A stretch of 64,000 nt of DNA from Ctenosaura bakeri (GCA_948474755.1 CAOLHI010000356.1:186001-250000); one strand, 5' to 3'; shown: positions 42,036 to 55,934, numbered from the stretch's first letter. Translations and numbers: made by a program. The notes: generated by a model not told the origin, from the sequence alone.

Positions 42036-44139
42036 ATTGTGGAAGTTTAGGCTAGCCGTATCCTTCACTTTACGTAGGCTTTTCCTATTTGAAAGACTAT
42101 CACAGGATAGTTCTCTGTTTGGAGAGCCAATCAGTCCAAGCCTGGTTTAAAGGTAGATAACTAAATGTAGTTAGTATATTCAATCTTCGAGGAAGTTTTC
42201 CTTCCAACCAAAAACACTTCAGTCCTGCTAGCTGATTATTGGTGGTTATACCAGTTCCCATAATATAAACAAGTGGAGTTTCTCCTCTGCAATCTCTTCT
42301 GATTTTTGAGTCAAGAATTTAATTAAACTGATGATACCTCTTGAGTATTTTAGTATTTACTCTACCTGCACTGTACAAAGCCGTAGCATGGCAACTTAAT
42401 GACAAAAAATGAATATAGTTGGGTTTCTGTGTTCTGCCCTTTGTATTAATAACATAGAACTTGATTTCTTCATTCCAGGAGTAGAGTAACTATCATACAT
42501 AAAGGTATGATGTAGTTGAAATGCCTTGCAGTCTCCCTTTCGGAACATAGAAGAGGAAGGAGTAGGAGAATGGAACTGAACATGACACACAGGGGTAAAA
42601 TGATAGGACCTTGAGTTATATATTTAATCCATATTAGGCTGACTAGTTTTTCATGCTTTGGGGAAAAATTGCGATTTACGATGATTATGCATATACCACT
42701 GTTTTTTCAGTCTCTTCCATTCAGAAAGAGATTTTAATAATTCACCAACATTTTCATTATTGTTGTTGTTGTTATTTTATTTAAGCTTCCTGGTCTAAAG
42801 ATTTTAAAATATAGATAGAGAAGTTAGTTTTTTTAAAGTTTCCTGGAGTAGTTTAACTAAAATTTTAGTTAACAAAATTTTGATAAACTCTTTAAAAAAC
42901 TTACAGTATGAATAAAATTAATATCTTAGAATGAACAGCTGTGATTTGGACAGCAAGAAGCACTGAAGCATAATATTTCACCTTGTTTCACCTCATTTCA
43001 TACAAATTTATTATGGTGACAAAAAGAAAGTTTCCTGTGACATCCCCTTCTGTCTCTCTGATTGTTTGGTGGAAATTGAATAATATGAAATTGCATCCAG
43101 GGCACACACTGTGCCTAAGTTAGGAAACATGTACAAAGTCTGATAGCCACTCACTCCCAGCAGACACCCTAGGACCATTCCTATGGCTACAGACTGAACT
43201 GACTGGCCCGACAATTAGGCAACTGCCTCTAGGTGTCATGACATGGCAGTAAATTGTTGTATATTTAATTATTATTGCACGTGTTTCTCTTGCAAGGAAA
43301 AAAGAGGAGATATTTGTGAGTACTTCTGCCTCAGGCACCAAAATAACTTGACTTACCTTAACTTGGGAAAGGGATACTTCTTGCAGCAAAATGTTTTTGA
43401 CTGTCCCTATTATGGAAAAGGCAGACTTCAGATTCCCAGGATCACCTTTGTATTTTAATCAAATCCTTGGAGCTACTAGCTGTAGCCAGTTAAAACAGAA
43501 AGATATTTAGAATGAGAAAAGGTGGGATTTTCACACATCTTCTGTATTGAGTCCCTAGTCCTTCCACTCTAAAATCCATCTCTAGTCAAGTTTTTTTTTC
43601 ATTTTAGCAATATAATTCAGGATGAGAAGACATGGTTTTCTTGCTGCTCTTATTATATAGAAATTTTGAAAATTTGCCAATGTACTATGAATCAGTCAGA
43701 TCTATTAGTAATGTCTGTTCTGGTCTTTTTTTCTGGGCAGACATGATCAAAAGATTACCATGATAGTATGCCTTTCACATCAATCCATGTGAATCAATGG
43801 TTTTAGTTTCCATACAGTACAGCAGAAAAGAGTTATGAAGGCTGGAGATTTTTGGAGGTTCCAGGATCTCTGTCCCTGGTCTGTAATAAATAGCTGGGGG
43901 TCTACAATTTCAGGCTCTGCTTGGGAGGCTCAAGGTTTGAAACAGGGATCTTTTGTGAGAACAGCATGTGCTGTATCCCTGAAGCATGGACTATGTCCAT
44001 CTTGCAGAGAACACACGTGGATGGTACATAAGTGTTTCTGAGGTCTTTCAGATACCTTGGGAGAATTCAAAACATTAGATCAGCACGTCTGAATAGTATT
44101 TCTTCATAAGCTCTTCTCTGGTCATGGTTTGCCAGTTGC
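42036..44139. other. Intronic stretch, no gene seen
   Basis: AT-rich intron. Short frames at 43011-43458 on both strands and at 43835-44041 show no recognisable domain. Confidence 0.5.
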
Positions 44140-44425
44140 TGTTATTTGCTATCAAGTTGGCTTCAATTTATGACTACCCCCATGAAAGAGAGACTTGCAG
44201 GAATTCCTGTCATCAACTCCCCTGCCCAGGTTTTACAAGTTTTGGGACCATGGCTTCCTTAATTAATTCTATCTGTAATGCAGTCTTTTTCTTTTCCTAC
44301 TATCTTCTGTTTTACCAAATGTTAGTGTCTTTTCCAATGAGTCATGTGTCCTCATGACGTGTCGCTTGTATCATAGGCTCAGTTTAGACATTTTAGCTTC
44401 TAGTTCAGGCTGAATTTGTTTTCCT
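44140..44425 (-). pseudogene. Bov-B/RTE LINE, 3' end of ORF2
   Basis: Translated on the minus strand the stretch reads LGHMMRTHDSLEKTLTFGK then KTEDSRKRKR and, after stops, SLFHGGSHKL. These match the RTE/Bov-B C-terminus (usually FGHIMRRDDSLEK...GKIEGKRRRGR...HGVTKSR). In-frame stops show it is dead. Bov-B is the usual source of reverse transcriptase for Sauria-type SINEs, whose tails occur several times in this window. Confidence 0.85.
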
Positions 44426-47400
44426 TAATGTATATGTTATTGTGGCTTACTTATTGTATCTGTTATTCTAATTTTAGTTTTTTGTTCATTAAATGAATAC
44501 ACTGATTCATGCCTTGAGCAGCTGTACAAGAAAGTTTTTAAAACATGTTTTTAATTGAAGATTCTATTTACCAAAAAGAAAAAGAAGAGAGAGAGAGCAG
44601 AGCACTTCAGTAAGCTTAAATTACTTAATGCTGCATATCCTCTGAAATGTAATCACTTCCAGATGGAGCAATTCATACTTCTCAGGGAGTGTTAATTTGG
44701 GAGTAGATAGGATGTTCAAGCAAATGAATCTGAGAGCACCCTTTTAGATAGCAGAACCAGAAGTCCTTAAATATTAAAGAGTCTAAGTTTGAAAATGTAG
44801 TTCAAAAATACGCATTATCGAAATGGCTTCCATTTAACATTGACTGGTTTCCTAACCCCCCTGGCCCTCTACTGTTTTCGTTCAGAAGCACCTTATGAGA
44901 TGACACTAAGGAGGAGAGAGGAGGCAATGCAAAGGGAATCTTGGATTTATCGTGGGAAGGTGATGGGGAAAGACCCTGGAATGTCTGTAAAAGGGCATCA
45001 TTGTCTATTTTACCTCAAAATTTTCCTTTGTTCAGTGTATCTAATGACATTTTTCTGACAAAAAATAAGTGGAGGTTGAGGGAGTAGTCCACACCTCTTC
45101 TTCACTATAAAACTATGATTTATACCTATGCAATACAGTCTTAAAATCATTTTTCTTCTCTACATTGTTTCAAATTGATCAAGCTGATTTTATTTTATAT
45201 CACCCTGAGACTTTCAGATACAGGTTGCGATGCAAATATTTTAATAAAAATAATTAATTTAATGTTTCTGTGCTTTAAGCAAAACTTTTGCCTTTTTTGT
45301 GTGTGTGTGTGACATCTAACTGATTTAAAGGTGAGAATGAATCAATTCAGCTATTCAGCCTCGAGCAAGTCCATAGACAGACAGACAGATAGACAGATAT
45401 AAATATGTATATAGAAAAAATGGTCACGACTTTTAAAAAAACTTATGTATAAAAGGAGATCCATGCAGTCCACTAACACAAAAAGTTGGTTTCCTTCCAT
45501 TATCTTCTGTCCTCAATCTTTGTTGTTTTTCTTCTGCATTCCAGAGTTGGCTTCAATCACACGGAAGACCATTGCTGGCAACTTTGAAATCGGCTAACCA
45601 CATTATAACATAAGCAGGCTATAATATAGCCAAGCTTGAGGGCAAACAACTAGCGATTTTGTCAAGACTGCCCCCCTAAGTTTAAGCAACTGTATCTAGT
45701 ATATATTTTAATCTACAAGATAACGATTCTTCAGAAAGTAGAGTTTCGTTTACCATTTGAAACTTATGTAAAATTAAGGTCTATTTTTATGGTGATGAAT
45801 TACTTGAATTAAAGTCTGAAGCAGAGTTAATAATATCTAAAATAGTTCCATTGATTTAAATAGGTCTGTTCTAAGTATGACTAAGTCTGGATTCAGTGTA
45901 ATCTCTGCTAAGTTTTCCTTATTACTATTCTTTTATCAGATTTTTTAAGTTTCTTTTTCTTTCTAATGTAGAATGATTGAGATTTGGATTTGCTGCACAT
46001 TTACTTGATTATGCTTCATACATATTTTGCATAAACATCTGCTGATATGCAAGTCAGTTGGAACCTAAATATAAATTGGTTGCATTGTGTATAGTTTTAT
46101 TTTTTCATACTCAGTTGAAAAAAAATGTTAATATTGTTTATGCATACTGTATTATGGAATATGCTGCTTTAGAAAACAGCAACAACCAAACCCATTTTTT
46201 ACTCTTCAGTACAATATAACTTAGTAGTAAATAAGTTTTGAAAGCTTAGGATACTGAATATATTCTTGTACTGCTCAAATGCTGTGAGATCTATGTATAG
46301 TTAATGGTGTGTATCCAATCATCTTTGCAGGTATCTTTTCCTTTCCTTTCTATATTCATAAGATGCCACTTCAGTAAACCATGTGAAATTTGTAATAACT
46401 CTTCTGGTGCAATAATTTGAAAATGTAGGAACCCACATTATCAAGGACGTAAAAAGGGGCAATATAAAACACCACAATAACTTAATACAACCATTATGGA
46501 GCAAATGCCAGAACAAATAGAACAAATAAATCAGACACTGTATGAGATTGCCTCAACTTATTAAGATACCCTTCTCTGCTAATGCTTTGTGTATTCAGCA
46601 TATATGTTTGTTTGCCTTTCATTGAGGACACTTTTCTTAAAGTGCAAATTGGGAGCTAACCAGGGAATGGCTGAATTACTCTTTGGAGGGTTCTGTTCCG
46701 GTTAGAAATCAGTATGAGATAGGTATGGAGAAGGGAATGTGCGATAATTATCCATTATTCATTTGGGAGGTGGCTGGAAGGTACTCCCCAGCATTGGCTT
46801 GCATAATGATGACACACTACTCTGCCTGTATGATTACTATACTGTAGTTCTTGTTTCCAAAGGTGATAATCAGTCATAAGTTGTGTTTCTTGAAAGTGTA
46901 CCTACTATCTCAAGGTTTTAAAGTTGTAGGTATGTGGGGAATTGTGGACAGAATTCTTATTTGTACAACCATGGGAGATTGTGCCTGTGAATCAGTATCC
47001 CCTCCCGCCTTCCACATCCCATCAATCAAAATGTTGCTTCAGAATAATGGAGGTCCCTAAGGTATAGCCTCCTGTGCCCAAGAAATCCACAGTCAGAAGG
47101 GAAGGCTTAGAGTGTGTCCACAGTTTAACTCTCTTTTTGTGTGAGTTTTTTTTCCTTTTGAACAATGGAGTTTCTTACTAATTTTCCCTCTGATGTAAAA
47201 CCAACTCAGCAACAGTAGGCTAGATCTGGATTTGCCTTTCCATGAATGGCAGGATTCTTTTCTTTCAGATAAGAGACTGAAAAAAAAAGAGCAGAGGATA
47301 CAGTTCTCCATTTGCCACTTGTCGCTGACACTCCTAGGCCAACTTTCTTTGTTGTTTCAAAAGGTCCCTTGACTCTCAAGAGCAGCTTTTCAAGAGGCAC

Positions 47401-47442
47401 AGGCTTCTGCAGAGGGGAGTGGAAATCAGTATGTGCTGTACG
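44426..47442. other. Intronic stretch with tetranucleotide repeat, no gene seen
   Basis: A (GACA)/(GATA) tract is at about 45375-45400 and a short (GT)n at 45298-45312. Otherwise AT-rich intron; short frames without recognisable domains. Confidence 0.55.
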
Positions 47443-48294
47443 CAGTGATGTAGACTCGAGTCAACTGACTTGGACTCAGGTCGAATTTAAGTTGCTTCAG
47501 TGACTAGACTTGGACTCGACTTGGCGATAAATAATGCACTGAGTCGACTCAACTCGAGACTTGTCTATTTTTAGTGACTGACTTGCTAACACATTCATCC
47601 AGAAACCTTATGACTTTGAACAATGCTTCCATCTCTTTTCGCCTACTGGTCGCATGACAGTCTGTCTCAAGCACAAAGTGTGGACCCATTTATCAGAGAG
47701 GAACAGCAAACAGGTTAGATGATGGGCTTGATGAAGACTTGAGGTCTGCTCAGCAGCCTGTCACTGCTGCATTTCAGAAGAGCCTTCTAAATTTTTTTTC
47801 TAAGAGCAGAAGACAAGACTCACCCTCAAAGTGCATGGTGTGTTTCTCAGAGGGGAACAGCAAGGAAGGGTCCTTCCTTCTAAAGCTTTTGAAACTTTGC
47901 TAACAGGAAGTAAGAAGGATCCTATTCCCCACTTCTGAAAAATCCTCCAGCTTCAGAAATGGAAAATAAGAAGGATCCTATTCCCCATGTACAAAGCTGC
48001 AGACTCTTTTGTAACCTTTGGCACAAAAGCCTCCAGCTTCGGGAAGGGTCAGTAAGAAGGATCCTATTCTCCACTTCAAAAGCTGCAGATGGCAACATTG
48101 CAAATGTGGAAGGCTGACTCTACTTCAGTTGTTAAAACTGACTTTATTTGAAATTCTGGAATACAGTTTGGGGTATAAAGTTAGCTTCCAGACTTGAGAC
48201 TTGACTTGAAAGTATCTTCAAGGACTTGAGACTTGATGGTAGAGACTTGAGACTTGACTTGAGACTTGGAGTAAAAGACTTAAATACATCACTG
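47443..48294. mobile_element. hAT-type non-autonomous element with GACTTG arrays
   Basis: Ends CAGTGATGTA and TACATCACTG are perfect 10-bp inverted repeats of the hAT CAGTG type. The 8-bp flanks GCTGTACG (47435-47442) and GCCATACA (48295-48302) differ only by three transitions, as expected for a decayed 8-bp target duplication. The hexamer GACTTG occurs about five times in the left subterminal region and about nine times in the last 110 bp, all on the same strand. Inside, TAAGAAGGATCCTATTC occurs three times (about 47910-48075). No transposase frame. Subterminal hexamer clusters are typical transposase-binding arrays of hAT elements. Confidence 0.82.
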
Positions 48295-49591
48295 GCCATA
48301 CATATGTTCAGACTGACATTTAACTGAATTCAAATACATCGAATATCAGCCCTCCCTCTCTTCCTCTGTGTGTGTGTGTTTTGTATGCTTCTGATTTGCT
48401 TCTTTGACTGTATATTTCATATTTATTAAGGCAAACATACTCTATCACTGTAGGGAAGTTCAATTTCTGTTCTTTTCTTTCAACTGGAGAGCCTCATACA
48501 TGCAGGTTTTGAGCCATTGAGGGCCCCATGATGTGAGTGAGCAACAGTGTAGCCTGCTGGCAAAGATATGAGCTTTCTTGTAATGCTTCATTTTTTAAAA
48601 AATGAAAGTGCCAAAACTCAAACCTTTCTGGAGTTTTTCCCCCTGAACTTGAGGAGTCTGGCTGAGTTTGCTAATGGATGATGAAGCTGTATACCTGTTA
48701 CTATGATGGACTGAACTAACCATTCATACCAGTAATTTAAATTTTATTTTCATGTCACTCGGGTTCTTCTGATATGGGACATGATAAAAATAGTTTATAT
48801 AATAAAATAAGTAAATACAAGACATTCAAATTGAAGGTGTATTTCTGCACTTAGTGCTTCCATCTTTGTGAGAGGAACATGCGTGATGACAATATGCTGT
48901 TGAAGACTTCGTTATTTCTGCTTTTAAATTAAACTTTACATCAAAATATGTGACTGACCTGGTTCTTTATGTTCTGACCATTTGAGAGTGTTGATGTGCA
49001 AATAATACATTTTCTTTTGTTTGGTACAGTGTTTCTGTTTTCATCTTTTTCTCTCTTTCTAAAACGGCACAAACAACAATGTGCTTAGGATGCAGGAGTT
49101 TTCTGCCCTCTCTTTTGAATGGAGTTTATTGTACAAAATTTAGACCTTTATTATTGAATTTCATCTATGTGTCAGACATAGATTTTCATTATGACGACGT
49201 TATGAATGAAACATTTTGTGTTGCTAAAACAGTTGTACAGATTATACAGCCTCGGTCTCATATCTCATTTTCCTACTAATGTTTGCTTTTTCTTGGAAAA
49301 AAACAACGGGTGTTGAGTGGGATTTCAATAGCTTCACACTTAAGAAAAAATGTTGTATCTCTAGACAGAACCATGGAAATAGGCTTTTATATGGTGAAGA
49401 TATTCCAAGACTGAGTTATTCCAGAGAGTTGAGAACAAGAACAAATTAAGCTTCCTATCTCTTTTACAGACAGAGCATGGAATGCCACATGTTCTGCCAG
49501 TGCACAGCAACAAGGTGGGATTTTTGTCAAGGAGGCACCGCTTTCAAATGGAAAACTTTCCTGTGCATTCTTTATACTCAGTTCCTGGGTA
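48295..49591. other. Intronic stretch, no gene seen
   Basis: AT-rich intron with a short (TG)n at about 48368-48380. No recognisable frame. Confidence 0.6.
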
Positions 49592-49830
49592 TGTTGTTAT
49601 GTGTCTTCAAGTAATTTCTGACTTATAGTGACCCTAAGGTGAACCTACCATGTGGGGTTCTTGGCAAGATTTTTTCAAGGGAGGGTTGTTGTTGCTTTCC
49701 TCTGAGGCTGAGAGAGCTTGACTTGCCCAGAATCACCCACCCATGGGTTTCCATGACTGAGTGGGGACTTGAATACTGGTCTCCAGAGTCCATAGTTCAA
49801 CACTTAAACCACTATACCACACTGGCTCTT
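49592..49830 (-). mobile_element. tRNA-derived Sauria SINE
   Basis: Full layout in reverse complement: head with AGTGTGGTATAGTGGTTTAA, body with ATTCTGGGCAAGTCAAGCTC and CTCAGCCTCAGAGGAAAGC, then TTCACCTTAGGGTCACTATA and CTTGAAGACACATAACAACA as Bov-B-like tail. It is the best-preserved SINE of this family in the window. The internal B-box is degraded. Confidence 0.9.
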
Positions 49831-52659
49831 GTGATCTGAGTTAGTTGTGTATGGATGTGAGATCAGTATTAAAAAGACAGTTTAACACACAAGTTAGCAA
49901 TGGCTTTTCTCTAGTGTTGGGCTAAGAGGAATAGTACACGGTAGCATTCTTTGAGTGGCTACACCTGCCAGGAATCCAGTTGCAAGTCCAGTTAGCAGAA
50001 ATTTCTAAATCTCATGGTATCTAACTCCATATTGCATTTGACGACAGCCACATCATGTGTGAAAATGTTGGTCTGCAAAGGCGGCTCATGTATTCTAACA
50101 GGAGTCCTCTTTGTTAGTTTTGTTGGTACAGTTAAACAAAGAATTGTGCTCATGATAACTTTATTATTTGCTTTACAACCAATATATCAACTCCAGTTGT
50201 GGCCGATTCCATGCCACACAACGTAGATGGTATACAATGTGTCGGAAGAGGGAACTTTTAGACAGTGAAGTACTTACAGAAATGGAAACTAAGCACCAAG
50301 TTCACTGTTGTATAAGGGTGAAAATGGGTTTTCATAAGAGACAGAGGCTTTGTGCATGTGGAATGATTTGACTGGATTAAATCCCACTGTCCTCTGTTGC
50401 CTTGGAGAACGATGAACATAATTCTTTGACTGCAGTGGACTTATGGCCTATTGCACATTAAAACCCAAAATGTTTTCATTGCAATAACCTTGAGCTGTTA
50501 CCTCAGAACAGACACCAATAAATATAATGTATCCTTTGGGAAAGTATGAAGGATTTCCACATTTGTGCAGGTAGGGAAAAATCAATAGCTTCTCTTTGGC
50601 TGTGTAAGCCTTGTGTGTAGTAGAGGCTGCTAGTTTTGTGTGGAGATTAGTGTCTTGAAACATAAATCCTTAATTTGGAATTTTACTGGATATTAAAGTG
50701 GCACTAAAAAAGAAAGCAAAAATATAGATTGTACTCTTCATTTTGCTTTGCAGATTTCTTTCAGTGGAACAAGTAACCATTTGGAGGAACTTCAGTGTGT
50801 GTTTGTATTTGTGTACCCATCCTTTGTTTCCTTTGGACTCTTTGATTAAGTATTAAGTCATATGAAATAGTGGATCCATCAGCTATATGTTCTTCTTGGT
50901 AGTATAATTTTTGTTCTGGCTCTTCTCTCCTTTAATGAGGTTTCTTCATTTCACCCCAGACCCGGTCAGTGCTTCATCTGTGTTTTTTCTCTGCAGCCCT
51001 CTTTCAGCAAGTTATATTTACTGGAAGTTTATAATCAGTCAGAGGCTTGGAGTTTAGAAGAACTCTCATTATTCTCTGCACTTTTAAATGGACATGAACT
51101 CCATCTCCAAAAGTATACTTTTCTTTTATCTAGGAAGACTTTGCATTCCTGCAGGAAAATAATGCCCTTCTAGGTATACGCATGATCAGCAGAGAGAAAT
51201 GTTTTGGCTTCATTTGGAAAGATTGGCTGTTTAAAAATAATGCGCACATTGCTTGGTATTTGCTATATAGATATCACTTCATATAATCTATTCCACTTTT
51301 GATGAAAGATTTGTTACATAGCAACATTGTCTAATATTTCAAAAGGATGCTATGTAGGAAGGGACCCAATATGATCAATCATTATAGTTTAAAAGGCCAA
51401 TTCTCATTTAAACAATGCACAGATAAGGGTAAGGATTAGGATTTAGAGTGTAGTTACATTTAAAAGAAAAAGGAGAATAACCTGTAAAATGTTGGCTATA
51501 TAATATGTACTAGGATGATATGGTATGCCTATTCTTTTTATAGTCAGACACCAGAAAAGAGCATTGCCTGGATAAATATGCTCCCTTCCCCCTTCTATAT
51601 TTATTTAAAATGATTTATATCTCATTTTTTGGCATACAAATTATTGCAAGGTAGCTTATAAGTAACATCAAAATATATTAATAAAAATCATATATATAAT
51701 CTTACTATATCAATATTACAGGACAGATAGTAGAAAGTGTTCCTGTTTGTGGAGCAGAGAGTCTTTCTGGATTAAGTCCTGGTGCTTTCCTCACCCTCTT
51801 TCCTCTCTTTTGGAGTCTTTTCTCAAAGGTTGATTGATGCTTTCTTGTTTCCCTTATGTGCCATTAAGCTCTTCAATAAAGCTGGCACTGTAAAGAGGGA
51901 TTCACAGTTCCATAGAGCACAGACCCACAGGCATGACATCAGAATATATCCACAGTAGCAACAAAATTCAAAACACAGTGTAGTGTTAAAAGTATGAAAT
52001 TTCTCCCTATCTGTTACTGGATTTCCCCCGCTCCCCAATTTTCTTTGTAGGTGAAGCTGTAGGAAAAACTTGGACCAAATCATGATAAAACAAAAACAAA
52101 AAAGCTGCAGCTGGCAAGGAAAAGATAAAAATTGTAGGAAGTTAGACTTGTCCTGTTTTAGGATGATTGTAGAAACTTTTTTTTTACATGAAACTAGGTT
52201 GTTTACGTTTTCAGCCAATTATGCTTAGTAGGGCAAATCTATGTTTTACATTATCTTTAAATTCTACAGGGATGTTCTTTAGGTTGCTATTTTGGCACAA
52301 TGATTGGTTTAGTGTTCTTTAGCTTTACTCTAATTTTTGATATTGGAAGCTTATGGTCTGTATCACAATCTTCTCCTGGTCTTGTTTCTGCAGAGAGAAT
52401 GGAACTTCATCAGATGATGTCCATATATTTGGTCGCATGAAGAATGGTTGCTTGTAGAATGTATTTGTGATGAACAAACTTTTGGCATCTTAAAATTCAA
52501 TCAGTCTCTCTCCTGCTTCATTTCTTGAATTTAGGCCAAATTTTCCAACAGTCTTTGATTCCCATTTTTGCATTCCAATGGCCTTCCAGTTTCCTCCTGA
52601 ACTCTAGCACCGAATCTTTCAATTTCTTCTTCTTCCTCTATAGTTGGAATAAAGCCTTG
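49831..52659. other. Intronic stretch, no gene seen
   Basis: AT-rich. Around 51600-51680 a sequence resembling the reverse complement of an old LINE tail is too diverged to assign. The 131-codon minus frame at 51823-52218 has no recognisable domain. Confidence 0.5.
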
Positions 52660-52862
52660 GGTGCCTTCTGCACTACACTGTTACAGTGCTCTTATTCCAC
52701 TTTCAACCTCCTATGGTATCCTGGGGTTTGTAGTTTAGGGAAGGGCATTTATAATTCTAAGCCAAAAAGCTCTTTGGCCTCAGGAAACTGCAAACCCCAG
52801 AATTCCACAGGATATTGGAAGTGGAATAATAACACTATAACAGTGTACTGTGGAAAGGCGCT
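52660..52862. mobile_element. Fold-back MITE, full-length copy
   Basis: Same family as 8227-8430. The arms contain CACTGTTACAGTGCTCTTAT...CTGGGGTTTGTAG on the left and CAAACCCCAGAATTCC...GGAATAATAACACTATAACAG on the right. The central loop contains AAAAAGCTCTTTGGCC. TTG is found on both sides, suggesting a 3-bp target duplication. A + strand open frame (52525-52866) runs through it by chance. Confidence 0.82.
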
Positions 52863-55764
52863 TTGATTATCGTTATATTGACAGGTTTTACCTGAAGTCT
52901 TATTGAAATTATTCAGTCAGATAGTTCAGTGCAATTATATGCGTTATATCCTTTGACCGCCTTTGCTACATCTCTCTTCACTATTCATGCCACCTCATTT
53001 CTTCTTAGATTTTGATTTCCTGAATTAAATACTTTGTAATTATTTGACTCAAAATGTTCCATTCCTGTCCACTTTAGCTCACTCACCCCAAGTTTGCAAT
53101 GTTTGTACATTCCATGTCTTGTTTTATATGTCTAGCTTCCCCTAATTTATGCTTCCCACATTCCATGCTCATATAATATATTGTATCACTTTAGTATAAT
53201 AACTTTTTGTGCCACAGTTTGTTTTTAAAAAACCAACTCAAATAGAATTATATGTTGTTTAAAAGAAAGGTGGTTAAATGTCTTGTCTCTCCAGATAATT
53301 TTGTATAGAATTAATGTGATTTTTTAAAAAAAACTTTCTGTTTTTCTGCTGTGAGTAGAGCAGTGAGTATCCTATGGAGTATCTGCTGTGAGTATCCTAT
53401 GGAGGATCCCCTTAAGTGTTGAGATTCCATGGAACAGATTCTGCTTATGAGACTGACGAGCATTTGTTCATAAAGTATGCCCTTTGTACAGCACCAGAAA
53501 GAGACACAAATTACAGCATTAGCTGTATTGGCAGTTTGCTCTGAGACGAACATTGTAAGATGCTATGCCGCATTTTGTTAGAGATGGCACCCTTTATTGC
53601 AAGCTGCAGAGCATCCTTATTCTACCTTGCTTTTCCTGAGGGAAGGACAAAGAGACAAGGAAGCTCTTCATCCAGAAAGAGAGGCTGTATTTATGCTTGG
53701 AAAGGTTTCATTATGTTGGAAATCTGTTTTAAATTTAGTGCCTGTGTTGGATGAGCTCCTCATCCCCTTTAGATGCACTTTAATGATTTGGAATTTGATG
53801 TTAGTGGTTATGCACAATTGGAAATGAATTTAAATAAATAATCCTAAAGTAAATAGACGATTCAGTATATACACAGAGCAAATTTGTTGAGCTGTATGCA
53901 GTTGTTTTTCAAAGCAGAACCACATTTTAAAGTGAGCTGTAAATTTTAATCGTATTATTGTGTGTTTATGAGCTGCATTTCATCCATTATGGCTGCTACA
54001 TTATGAGCAGTAACATTGGGTAAACATTGCCAAATCGGCAGCATGTGTTGCCTTTGATGCTCTCCATGCTGTCACTCCAGTAGTATTTGTCAGCTGTGCT
54101 TACAAACTTCCACAGCAGAGTGCAATCGCTTCCTTCTTAGAGTGTATGCACAGTATACCCTTTTTGTACAGATCATTGCGAATGAACATTACACGTTCAT
54201 TCATTGGTGTTGACTGCCTTGCTGGCTCCAGGCCATTCATTGCTCGCTAGTATCCACCTCTAGGTAAAGCTACCATTTTAATCATACTGGTGGCTGCTCC
54301 ATCTTAACAGTTGTTTGGGATTATGCCTCCTGTATTTCAGGCATGCTGGAATTTGCTTTATTGCTCACAGGAAGGATTTCTCAACCTAGGTATGCTCCAA
54401 TTCTAATAGCTTCCAGACATGAACCACTCAATTTCTTTATAAACACAAACCAAATGAAACTAAATTAAAGGGATTAATTTTTTTATGGATGGCTTCCAAC
54501 CAAATGAAAATATGTTATGAAGATGCATATCATGTCACTTGCCTCATTATGTTAACTTTTAAAATATACAAAAATCAGTTAGTGTGTATATTTTTTAGCT
54601 CGTTTAGGCAACTTGAATTAATTCAGCATCAGAACACTGCAGTCCAGATCAAACCCAAACTGCTCTCCTTTTTAGCAAAAGATAAAATCTTTCCACACAA
54701 GCTCTTCAGTACTGTTCCTCAACAAAATTAATGCCCCTATGTACATTTATTCCGAATGACTTCCCTTTAGTGAAAAAGTATAACAACATCCATATTGGAA
54801 ATGCTAATTGTTTCAGCATGAAAGAAATATATATATATCCCAAAACAGTTTTTAAAAGTGTGTTATTGATGCCATTCAGTTAAAAAATATTATTTATTTC
54901 AAAATAGTCAAAATTATTGGTAGAACAGTTGTAATAGAAACTTTGTTAGAAAGTTTTTCTGAAAATAAATTTCTGGAATTTGAGGGTTATATATTTGAGG
55001 TAAAAGTGCAATTTTAATTTACAGATGCATGATGGTCTATCTAAATTCCTTACTTTATCAACAAGGAAGAAGTGCTATAATGGTAATTTGCAAATATTCA
55101 GTTAAATGCTAACTCCAAACACAGATAAAAAAGAAAATTCAATATAACAATTTGAGTTCAAAAACCCCAGACCCAACAACACAGTATACATCCTCAACAG
55201 GGGCAAAAATAGCCTCTAAGAAGACATCTATTTTATGAAGACTCAGAGTAGCTTCAGAGACTCAAAGTTTGAAGAAGTAGCCAAATAAGGACTCAAAATT
55301 ATTTCCTACGGTACCTAATTGAATCAATGGGAATTTGGTAAATTAATATCTAATTAAATTTAAATGATTGGATGGGAGTATTTCACTTAGGACTAACATT
55401 TGGATTTAGGCCATAATCATGGAATAGAAAGTTTAATTATGAAGTTACTTTGACAGAGTAGTCTGTTTAAAATTCTATTAGCATGTAGATTTCTTATGAT
55501 AACTGCTTCAAACCAAAAGCCAGTCTTCCACTATTAGAATCACATGAGGCTGAGAGGAGAGACCCTCTTGTTTCACATCCCTGCAGCCCTCTACAAAGTG
55601 AGGGCTTGGCAAGGAGATTTCTGTACTCACGTAAATCTCCACGTTGTTTAGAACTGTATAAGGGTTCTGACTCTTGAATAAGCCTACAAAAAGGCTCCCC
55701 CCCAAAAAACAACTCCCAAACACAGTCCTAACTGGTACAAGAGATATCACATAGGCACTAGCTA
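52863..55764. other. Intronic stretch, no gene seen
   Basis: AT-rich intron. A small local duplication (CTGCTGTGAGTA...TATCCTATGGA twice) lies at 53347-53404. Frames at 53311-53827 and 55494-55750 have no recognisable domain. Confidence 0.5.
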
Positions 55765-55907
55765 CCCTATTTGCTGGCGTATAAGACTCACTTTCCCCCC
55801 TGAGAAATACTGTTTGAAAATGGGGTGTGTCTTATATACCAGTGCATCTTATATGCTGGCAAACAGAAAATATAAATGGATTGCATCTTATATGCAGGCA
55901 AATGCGG
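55765..55907. mobile_element. 143-bp TA-inserting MITE
   Basis: Left end CCCTATTTGCTGGCGTATAA and right end TATGCAGGCAAATGCGG are imperfect inverted repeats of about 23 bp. They are flanked by TA at 55763-55764 and 55908-55909. The motif GTCTTATATNCCAG/GCATCTTATATGC recurs several times inside. It resembles the widespread GGCGTATAAGAC group of vertebrate DNA-transposon remnants; superfamily inferred from the TA only. Confidence 0.72.
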
Positions 55908-55934
55908 TATTTGATTCTGCCTGAGTTTTGAGAT

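Noticed and set aside
49592..49830. A tRNA gene
   Set aside because: The tRNA-like head belongs to a SINE, with no intact cloverleaf.
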